12,714 nt of DNA, from assembly GCA_003222835.1 (NCBI GenBank), contig QHXE01000343.1, positions 1 to 12,714 on the forward strand. The letters are read 5' to 3'. Made by a program: the position numbers and the translations under genes. Under the pieces are notes generated by a model that was not told the DNA's origin, did no database searches, and saw only the letters and a list, made by a program, of their open reading frames with translations. Below, one piece after another: positions 8,189 to 12,714 of this stretch. Position 1 is the first letter of the stretch. Each line of letters opens with the position of its first letter. Origin of the DNA: Acidobacteriota bacterium (GTDB lineage Bacteria; Acidobacteriota; Blastocatellia; Pyrinomonadales; Pyrinomonadaceae).

Positions 8189-8261
8189 GCTGGGTGAAGG
8201 CAAACCTTCACGCCCAGTTCTGAGAGGGCCGGGCGGCCGCAAGGCCGCCTGGCTACTCGGT
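8187..8261 (+). ncRNA. Group II intron domains V and VI
   Basis: Domain V is 34 nt. GAGCTGGG (8187-8194) pairs with CCCAGTTC (8213-8220), then TGAAGG pairs with CCTTCA around a CAAA loop, leaving the expected two-base CG bulge on the 3' side. The tetraloop is CAAA rather than the usual GNRA, a possible decay mark. Domain VI follows: an inner stem 8231-8238/8243-8250 with a GCAA loop, an outer GCC/GGC, and then the likely bulged A8255. This is the catalytic core and branch-site domain of the intron. Confidence 0.85.
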
Positions 8262-8286
8262 AGCACACCTGCTGCGAATTGCTTGT

Positions 8287-8300
8287 GATAATTTGAGAGT
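8287..8300 (+). promoter_or_regulatory. Extended -10 element of the GNAT gene
   Basis: GATAAT (8287-8292) is preceded by TG plus one base, making an extended -10 box. It ends 8 nt before ATG 8301, so a transcript starting there would be leaderless or nearly so. No good -35 is seen, which an extended -10 can tolerate. A weak GAGAG precedes the ATG. Confidence 0.35.
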
Positions 8301-8822
8301 ATGGTGAAGCAATCTCAAAGCTACATGATCACTCTCGGGCCAATCACGCTGCAGAACGCATTGATCTTCAAGGCTGTGCGTCTTCGCGCGCTTCGAGATA
8401 CTCCGAATGCTTTCGGCTCGACTTATGCAGACGAGTCTCAGCTTACCGATGCTGATTGGATCAAGCGTGCAGCCCAGTGGAGCGGTGAGAGATCGGCTGG
8501 CTTCCTCGCGATGGACGGGGACACTGCGTGCGGCATCGCTGGTTCATTTCTCGATCAGGATGATGCAACACGAGCACATCTGGTGTCCATGTGGACGGCT
8601 CCGACCCATCGTCGGCGGGGCATAGGTCGCCTTCTAGTGAATGAGGTTCTCGAATGGGCTCGCCTGCGCAGAGCCCGCACTTTGCAGCTGATGGTGACGT
8701 CCAACAATGAACCCGCCATCTTGTTCTACCAACGCTTGGGATTCACTCTAACCGGACGGACCGAATCCTATCCAAACGATCCAGCTCTGATCGAATATGA
8801 AATGTCCCGGCCGATTCCCTAA
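8301..8822 (+). CDS. GNAT-family N-acetyltransferase
   Basis: This 173-aa protein has the GNAT fold and would transfer an acetyl group from acetyl-CoA to an amine (small molecule or protein N-terminus; substrate unknown). Strand beta4 LVSMWTAPTHRRRGIG (94-109) ends in the acetyl-CoA pyrophosphate loop RRRGIG (104-109). Later come LQLMVTSNNEPAILFYQRLGF (129-148), with the conserved Asn and the Tyr143 often acting as general acid. The N-terminal helix pair (FKAVRLRALRDTPNAFGSTY) is typical of the RimI-like branch. ATG 8301 is used; a second in-frame ATG at 8325 begins the domain proper and cannot be excluded. The gene starts just downstream of the group II intron relic and appears intact. Confidence 0.9.
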   Translation: MVKQSQSYMITLGPITLQNALIFKAVRLRALRDTPNAFGSTYADESQLTDADWIKRAAQWSGERSAGFLAMDGDTACGIAGSFLDQDDATRAHLVSMWTAPTHRRRGIGRLLVNEVLEWARLRRARTLQLMVTSNNEPAILFYQRLGFTLTGRTESYPNDPALIEYEMSRPIP

Positions 8823-8932
8823 GCGATGGCTTCTCAAAATGGCACACTGCCCCGCCTTTATGCGATGACTCCCGAATCGGCGGCGATCCGGAACCAATCT
8901 GATCACAGTTCCCGAGAGATTTGTCCTGATAA

Positions 8933-8968
8933 GTCGGCTTTGCTCCAGTCAACTTCCGGTTTGTCCGT
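8933..8968 (+). repeat. Dispersed ~36-bp repeat, copy B
   Basis: This matches copy A at 2467-2502 at 31 of 36 positions, in the same orientation and about 6.5 kb apart. On the minus strand it reads KPEVDWSKADLS before a stop. The adjoining possible transposase fragment suggests an insertion-sequence origin, which is an inference. Confidence 0.55.
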
Positions 8969-9029
8969 CAGAACGAAGCCGGTCGCGCGGAGCGGACGCT
9001 TCCGCGAACTTCGATTTAAGGGTTGTCCC

Positions 9030-9152
9030 GGGAAATATCCTTTCTGCTAACCACTTCCAGACCAAAGTCGATTGAAATCCCGTAGCGTCCGCCGCACCCA
9101 CGAGCGACTTCCTTCTGACGGCTTTATCCAACGCGCACTCCCGATGCTCCAC
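9030..9152 (-). pseudogene. Possible DDE transposase fragment
   Basis: The minus-strand frame from ATG 9152 includes RRKSLVGAADATGFQSTLVW. The A-x-DATGF pattern resembles the first catalytic-Asp motif of IS4/IS5-type transposases (DATGL followed by S-x-x-F-x-x-R). Nothing further of a transposase is recognisable on either side. A chance match is quite possible. Confidence 0.22.
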
Positions 9153-9269
9153 CTACGTCTATCTCTGATCAACGCGCGCCTCCGATAAAGCACTGACTGA
9201 CGTCACCCGCCCGCAGATGGGCACCAGGCACCCAACTTCTCGCATGGGGACTAGGCGCAGCTCCACTCT

Positions 9270-10340
9270 TCACTGGGTCGCGGCCATCTGCGGCGTTTGT
9301 TCCCCGATCTTTCCAGAGTAGATGATGAATTTGAACGGGTCGGTATTCTGGTGCTTCTCCATCAGCTTGAGGTATACGAGCCGTTTGGCATTCGCTACGG
9401 AGGCGCTGCGCTTGAATCTGTCTCCGGACGATTCAAGCAGAGACGCTGCGAGTTCATACTTGCCGTCCGCGGTCAAGCGTTCCACGGTCTTGACCAGCTG
9501 TCTTTCCGACACCCCAAGGTAGTCGACCAAGAGTTCTGCGTAATCTGCACGGGTGAGATGTTCAAGGCCTTGCAAGTCCGGCTGCCAATAGCCGACGTTC
9601 TGATCATAAAGACGGTCAATGACGTGTTCGCGCAGGATGAGGTATGGCTGATACACATCGGGCTGGTTGTTGACGAGGCCCGGGGGAATCAGGTTTGCCT
9701 GATGTATTGCGCCACGCTCATCGCTGCGCCGCGTTGCGGTCAGGACCTGCTCGCGCAGCCATACCAGATCTATTTTGAGCTGCAACAGCATAGAGGCAGA
9801 GGCGAAATTCCGTGTGAGCGGCTCGTGGCCATGGAGCAGATACCGCGGATTCTTTTGTACCACGATATCGAACGCATGCAGCAGCCCCTGAAGGTCGCCC
9901 TCCTCGACGAACGGTGCGCCGAGGTAAGGCATGATGAAATCGCCGACAAACAGAACGCTCTCATCCGGCAGGTAAATAAACATCGCGTCGTGAGTTTCGC
10001 CTCCTTGCACAGGAATAAGCTCGATGCGTGTTCCCCCGATCTTCAGGTCGGTGCGGCGGTCGACGGTGATGTCTGGCTTGAAGCTCCGTACGTTGTCGAG
10101 GCTGAAACCTTCGCCGAAGAATTGCTTGCCGAAAACGTCCGGCGCGCCGACTTCGCGGGCGATCTCTTCTCCGTAGTTGCATCTCGCGTAGAAGTGCAAG
10201 CGGGGATTTAGAGTACGGAAATACGTGTGTCCGCCAACGTGATCCCAGTGGGAGTGTGTGATGAAGACCGTCGTCAGTTCCGGCAAGTTTGGCGCATACG
10301 CTCGCAGTGCTTCGTAGGCGGCTTTGGCAGAGTCCGGGCG
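9270..10340 (-). CDS. Metallo-beta-lactamase-fold hydrolase with alkyl-sulfatase dimerization domain (C-terminal part of a frameshifted gene)
   Basis: This frame carries the catalytic half of a large metallo-hydrolase. Its open frame runs up to an ATG at 10430, but homologous-looking sequence begins at RPDSAKAAYEALRA (10340). Counting from the 10430 ATG, the motifs are THSHWDHVGG (58-67), the His ligand in ETHDAMF (H147), the bridging Asp in FVGDF (D164), and the third His site LLHGHEPL (H202), so the dinuclear zinc site is complete. Residues about 262-378 match the SdsA1-type dimerization region (REHVIDRLYDQNVGYWQPDL). By analogy it may cleave alkyl sulfate esters, but the substrate is inferred. 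It continues the upstream frame that ends at 10360; two indels separate them. ATG 10430 is not a credible start. Confidence 0.85.
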   Translation of the reverse strand, partial: RPDSAKAAYEALRAYAPNLPELTTVFITHSHWDHVGGHTYFRTLNPRLHFYARCNYGEEIAREVGAPDVFGKQFFGEGFSLDNVRSFKPDITVDRRTDLKIGGTRIELIPVQGGETHDAMFIYLPDESVLFVGDFIMPYLGAPFVEEGDLQGLLHAFDIVVQKNPRYLLHGHEPLTRNFASASMLLQLKIDLVWLREQVLTATRRSDERGAIHQANLIPPGLVNNQPDVYQPYLILREHVIDRLYDQNVGYWQPDLQGLEHLTRADYAELLVDYLGVSERQLVKTVERLTADGKYELAASLLESSGDRFKRSASVANAKRLVYLKLMEKHQNTDPFKFIIYSGKIGEQTPQMAATQ

Positions 10341-10372
10341 GTACCCGCATCGATGCCGATTACAGTAGTTCT
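10341..10372 (-). other. Double frameshift site splitting the metallo-hydrolase gene
   Basis: On the minus strand the upstream frame reads VVSDDRRELL and then TAA. Shifting to a second frame gives VIGIDAGT, and a third frame gives RPDSAKA. Restoring one base near GAACTACT and one C in GGTACCGCCC yields a continuous product, SDDRREL-VIGIDAGT-RPDSAKA. The first event could equally be a 5-nt insertion before ATCGGC. No classic slippery heptamer is apparent. Confidence 0.7.
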
Positions 10373-11184
10373 CGGCGATCGTCCGACACCACGAAATAAT
10401 ATTCCGTGAACTCGAAACCCGAGAGCGCATATACGCGGCCCGGCACGATCTCGCTTATACGCCGTGGGGCAAAAGTGTGCCCGGATGCGACTTCCTCCGA
10501 AAAAGGAGTCATGAGCGTAATCGGTCGTTCGAAGTCTTTGTAGCCGCTCCGCGCCAGATAGTCTCGAGCTTGGGCCTGTTCTCCTTCTGCGAGAGCCAGC
10601 TTTCCCAGGTGATAGTAGACTTCCCGCAACCACCCTGCATGAGGCGCCTTATCGGCATTTTCCACACACCAGGCCAGCTCCGCCTCGGCTGGCTTCCTCT
10701 GATGAAAAATGCCGGGGAGTTCGGTATGGACGATGCCCGCGATCCAGTTCACAACGTAAATCTTCCCCCCGGAAAGCTGCTTGGCCTGTTCCAGTATAGC
10801 GATCGTTTCTTTGACGTAGCCGACTCGGTGCAGCAACGAGACTGAAGATGCGTGTTGAGCGCGCAGCAGTCCGATGGCGCTTAGATACAGGGCCTTTTGA
10901 GTGTCCGCCAGGCGAGGCCCGAATTCCTTCAGCCGCGCGGAGAAAAACTCTGCACCCTCGTCCTGCAGGTTCGCGTTCGAATACTGCGCCATAAGCAGAA
11001 ACAGCAACTGCGGATCTCTCGGGGGTGCGGCACTGTTTACGGCCTTCAAATATTCGAGCTCCGAGCGAACGGAGCTGACCTCACCGTGATTCCCGGGATC
11101 TGGGCGAGCAGGTGTTCCTCGCAAGTTGGTTAGGAAGACCCCGAACACCATCAGCGCGGCCAACAAATAGATAGCGGTTCGCAT
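10360..11184 (-). CDS. N-terminal part of the same metallo-hydrolase: signal/anchor plus helical TPR-like domain
   Basis: This frame encodes 274 aa. It begins with a hydrophobic signal or anchor segment (MRTAIYLLAALMVFGVF, about 1-19), so the product is probably exported. Residues about 40-220 are helical and TPR-like (for example LREVYYHLGKLALAEGEQAQARDYLARSG). The last ~35 residues (ISEIVPGRVYALSGFEFTEYYFVVSDD) are the first strands of the metallo-beta-lactamase fold, showing that this frame and the next are one gene. The start is ATG 11184, chosen over the upstream ATG 11244 because AAGGAG (11197-11192) lies 7 nt before it and the signal peptide begins there. ATG 11244 also lies inside the operator palindrome. 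The frame stops early at 10360 through an indel. It is transcribed from a promoter region carrying a MarR-type operator. Confidence 0.8.
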   Translation of the reverse strand: MRTAIYLLAALMVFGVFLTNLRGTPARPDPGNHGEVSSVRSELEYLKAVNSAAPPRDPQLLFLLMAQYSNANLQDEGAEFFSARLKEFGPRLADTQKALYLSAIGLLRAQHASSVSLLHRVGYVKETIAILEQAKQLSGGKIYVVNWIAGIVHTELPGIFHQRKPAEAELAWCVENADKAPHAGWLREVYYHLGKLALAEGEQAQARDYLARSGYKDFERPITLMTPFSEEVASGHTFAPRRISEIVPGRVYALSGFEFTEYYFVVSDDRRELL

Positions 11185-11228
11185 CAATGAGCTCCTTCCC
11201 GGAAAGGTTTCAATCCCTTTCAAATGCA

Positions 11229-11248
11229 ATAGATGTATATACATCTAT
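11229..11248. promoter_or_regulatory. MarR-type operator in front of the metallo-hydrolase gene
   Basis: A perfect 20-bp palindrome (core AGATGTATATACATCT) lies 44 bp before ATG 11184 and 16 bp after the MarR stop. The same 16-bp core recurs in front of the MarR gene. Its TA-rich centre offers -10-like hexamers (TATATA/TATACA), so repressor binding should block RNA polymerase. I see no strong -35. Confidence 0.8.
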
Positions 11249-11264
11249 ATTAGGTACAAAAAAA

Positions 11265-11726
11265 TTACGCCACCATCGCGGCCTCTGTAATTCGCGAGAC
11301 CGTCTGTTTCATGCTCTTCCACCCGGCATCGCCGAGTTCTCGCCGCAGCCGCTGTTCTGCCCGCTCCCAGCACGGTTGAGCCTCTGCCTTCTGTCTTTTG
11401 CCTGCCTGTGTGAGACGGAACAGGCGCTCTCGCCTGTCCTTTCCCCGCCTCACGCCAATCCAGCCCTGCCTCCGCAACAGCCCCAACGTCCGGGTCAGCG
11501 TCGTACTATCCATGGCAAAGCCCGCGCTCAGCTGTTTTTGATTGGCCTCTCCAGTCGCAGCCAGCGCGGTAAGCAGGCCGAACTGTGTGATTTCGAGTCC
11601 TGCCTTCCTCATCTCCTGGTCATAGATCCGCGTGACGACTCTAGTGACGCGTCGTAGGTTCTGACACGCGCAGGGCAGGTCAAAGAGTGCTGCTGCAGGC
11701 TGCTTTTCAAGCACTTCTGTTCGCAT
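11265..11726 (-). CDS. MarR-family transcriptional regulator
   Basis: This 153-aa protein has the MarR winged helix-turn-helix at about 48-108: ITQFGLLTALA, recognition helix AMDSTTLTRTLGLLRRQGW (71-89), and wing GKDRRERLFRLTQAGK (95-110). Helices at both ends would form the dimer interface. Cysteines at 19 and 21 in the N-terminal helix (LPCACQNLRR) are possible redox or ligand-sensing residues. The frame is open to 11978, but that part encodes a DUF2293 relic; ATG 11726 begins MarR-like sequence. The identical palindrome overlapping its own -10 region and lying before the metallo-hydrolase gene implies autorepression and control of that gene. It is probably a repressor released by a small ligand such as a sulfated or aromatic compound (inference). 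Confidence 0.9.
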   Translation of the reverse strand: MRTEVLEKQPAAALFDLPCACQNLRRVTRVVTRIYDQEMRKAGLEITQFGLLTALAATGEANQKQLSAGFAMDSTTLTRTLGLLRRQGWIGVRRGKDRRERLFRLTQAGKRQKAEAQPCWERAEQRLRRELGDAGWKSMKQTVSRITEAAMVA

Positions 11727-11729
11727 AGT

Positions 11730-11745
11730 AGATGTATATACATCT
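11730..11745. promoter_or_regulatory. MarR-type operator overlapping the MarR gene's own -10 box
   Basis: The perfect 16-bp palindrome AGATGTATATACATCT begins 4 bp before ATG 11726. It is identical to the core of the site at 11229-11248 about 490 bp away. Its position over the -10 region fits simple autorepression. Confidence 0.85.
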
Positions 11746-11762
11746 TGTCCTCCCTTTGTCAA
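11733..11762 (-). promoter_or_regulatory. MarR gene promoter, predicted leaderless
   Basis: On the minus strand a perfect TTGACA (11762-11757) is followed 18 bp later by TATACA (11738-11733), or 16 bp later by TATATA; both lie inside the palindrome. The start codon is 6-8 nt past the -10 box, so the mRNA should begin at or next to the ATG. The purine run AAGGGAGGA falls in the -35/-10 spacer, 21 nt before the ATG, so it would not act as a Shine-Dalgarno. Confidence 0.6.
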
Positions 11763-11779
11763 GCCAGGCAGGATTGCGA

Positions 11780-12288
11780 CACCGGTATGTGCGGCGATGG
11801 CCCGGGCCTCTTCCGGAGGGCAGGCGGGAAACAGTTTAATAATTACTTCTGTCATTAATGTTGGCGAGATCGCGATCCTGTTTAGCACGCAGCAATCTGT
11901 CCCGCTCGCGCTTGGCACGGCGCTCTGCGGCATCCGCACGGCATTCCTCTTCCGCTCGCTCAAGGGCAGGCTCTTCAATTAACACACCCTGGCGTTCGTA
12001 ACGGCCACGAGACCTGCTGAAACGAACCACCACGGCTGAAAGAGCGCTGTGTTTCCTGGCCCGCCGCGTAAAGGGCGGTATCGCCCCTGGGCAGATAAAC
12101 CAAATGATCGAGATCGGCGCGGCTCAGGCAAAGGGTCTCCCCTTTCCGTGAGAGAAAATCGCCCTTGCACAATTCCTGGAGGCACTCTGCGCATTTCGAG
12201 TCGCGCAAAATGTCTAATACAACCAGCTCTTTGATTTCCGAACTTTGGTTTCCGATGACGATTGCTGATTGCTTTCCTGGAGCCTCAT
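11780..12288 (-). pseudogene. DUF2293-family gene, frameshifted and 3'-truncated
   Basis: Pieces of one DUF2293 protein lie in successive frames. KELVVLDILRDSKCAEC and RADLDHLVYLPRGDTAL come first. After an extra base in the T-run at 12070-12072, ARKHSALSAVVVRFSRSRG and RYERQGVLIEEPALERAEEE follow. After a third shift near 11850-11860, EVIIKLFPACPPEEARAIAAHT appears. A further missing A near 12228 would link the start to ATG 12288 (MRLQESNQ). The conserved C-terminal part is absent: similarity stops near 11785, just before the MarR promoter. The CxxC motif at the start and the lone replaced Cys (LSRADL instead of L-x-CADL) fit a decayed zinc-binding segment. The function of DUF2293 proteins is unknown. 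Confidence 0.75.
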
Positions 12289-12714
12289 ATTCTCAGTGGC
12301 CTTCAGTCGGTGAGAAACTTTCCCTTTTGCCGCGTCATTGGGGGCCAGCAGCTCCGTTCCGCACCTGTACATAGAATAAAACCAAGAGCAGCACCATAGG
12401 GAGTGTAGCTGTCGAAATCACGGGGTTCGCAGCTCCGAACGAACGCGCTGGGACCACGCGGGGCGCACATGTTTCTGCTCCGACTGGGGCCGATTCCCGC
12501 TTCTCAGCGATTTAAGGAGCGTGACGACATCGCTCTACATGGTTCACTGTATTGAAACATACTTAAACGTCATCCAGAGTAGCTCCTGCGCCGGACGTTG
12601 GAGCGCTGGGGCGCCGGAGCTGGGGCGGTAGATGTGAAGGCCCCTCCCGATCCCTTTGCGCCTTCTGACGGCCCGCTTCCTTCCGCACCCAAAGACGGCT
12701 ACCGAATGATACAC
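12289..12714. other. Right-end non-coding region
   Basis: No convincing gene, tRNA or promoter pair is seen. The only clear structure is the inverted repeat at 12581-12621. Short open frames here match nothing I know. Confidence 0.35.
12581..12621. repeat. GC-rich inverted repeat
   Basis: AGCTCCTGCGCC (12581-12592) pairs with GGCGCCGGAGCT (12610-12621) over 12 bp with one mismatch, around a 17-nt loop. No T-run follows, so it is not a standard intrinsic terminator. Confidence 0.4.

Larger units (their letters stand above)
7895..8261 (+). mobile_element. 3' fragment of a group II intron
   Basis: Three parts occur in the correct order on the plus strand. These are the HNH C-terminus of an intron-encoded reverse transcriptase (about 7910-8188), a 34-nt domain V (8187-8220), and a domain VI hairpin with a candidate branch-point A at 8255. 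The 3' end is probably after 8261, by comparison with intron ends of the form CTACYCGAY; here it reads CTACTCGGT. The 5' ribozyme domains and the RT, maturase and most linker regions are missing, so it is dead. The 5' deletion point lies between about 7760 and 7895. It sits 39 bp before the GNAT start. Confidence 0.85.
8823..9269. other. Gap between GNAT and metallo-hydrolase genes; repeat and possible transposase scrap
   Basis: No intact gene is present. The dispersed repeat copy B lies at 8933-8968, and a possible transposase fragment on the minus strand lies at about 9030-9152. I see no clear bidirectional terminator, although the flanking genes converge here. Confidence 0.4.

Noticed and set aside
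9297..10211. Plus-strand open frame of 304 codons
   Set aside because: It is antisense to the metallo-hydrolase catalytic half, which carries full zinc-ligand motifs. No recognisable domain is present.
11706..11742. Small reading frame starting at the ATG inside the palindrome (MYIHLL...), also present at 11244
   Set aside because: Both copies begin with the same residues only because the operator palindrome encodes them. The frames then diverge and are explained by the operator, not by a leader peptide.
11265..11978. MarR protein with an 84-residue N-terminal extension starting at 11978
   Set aside because: The extra residues are partly DUF2293 relic (EVIIKLFPACPPEEARAI) and cross the MarR promoter and operator. 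MarR-like sequence begins at ATG 11726.
1..12714. CRISPR array, tRNA, rRNA or prophage structural genes
   Set aside because: No regularly spaced repeats, cloverleaf-like segments, rRNA signatures or phage structural genes were seen on either strand.

Overview
This window looks like chromosomal DNA from a soil-type Acidobacteriota (Solibacter/Bryobacter-like). I infer this from the large serine/threonine kinase fused through one membrane helix to a WD40/TolB-like propeller, from an acidobacterial-type DUF2293 gene, and from fairly high GC with scattered single-gene units. I could run no search, so taxonomy and family names rest on motifs I recognise by eye.

Layout. 1-523 is mostly non-coding and holds a terminator-like hairpin. 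524-1594 (+) is a class I SAM-dependent methyltransferase with a winged-helix N-terminus. 1829-2251 (-) is a DUF1801/YdhG-like protein and 2627-5209 (-) is the receptor-type kinase. After a 586-bp divergent gap, 5796-6386 (+) is a RibD-C/dihydrofolate-reductase-like protein, followed at once by a decayed YCII-type gene start. 6653-7737 (-) holds a tyrosine-recombinase C-terminal remnant and a secreted alpha/beta hydrolase. 7895-8261 (+) is the 3' end of a group II intron (HNH tail of the reverse transcriptase, domain V, domain VI). 8301-8822 (+) is a GNAT acetyltransferase. 9270-11726 (-) is the most coherent module: a MarR regulator and a large metallo-beta-lactamase-fold protein with an alkyl-sulfatase dimerization domain. 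The latter is broken into two frames by two close indels. A MarR-type palindrome recurs identically in front of both genes. The MarR gene starts where a frameshifted, truncated DUF2293 pseudogene (about 11780-12288) ends.

How the genes fit together. Only the MarR/metallo-hydrolase pair shows a real regulatory link: the shared palindrome implies autoregulation plus control of the hydrolase. The rest is a patchwork of independent genes separated by relics: an integrase tail, an intron tail, a possible transposase fragment, a YCII relic, a DUF2293 pseudogene and a dispersed ~36-bp repeat. It reads as an accessory region that has taken several insertions and is decaying. Three genes (kinase, MarR, GNAT) have a -10-like hexamer only 6-10 nt before the start codon, which suggests leaderless mRNAs.
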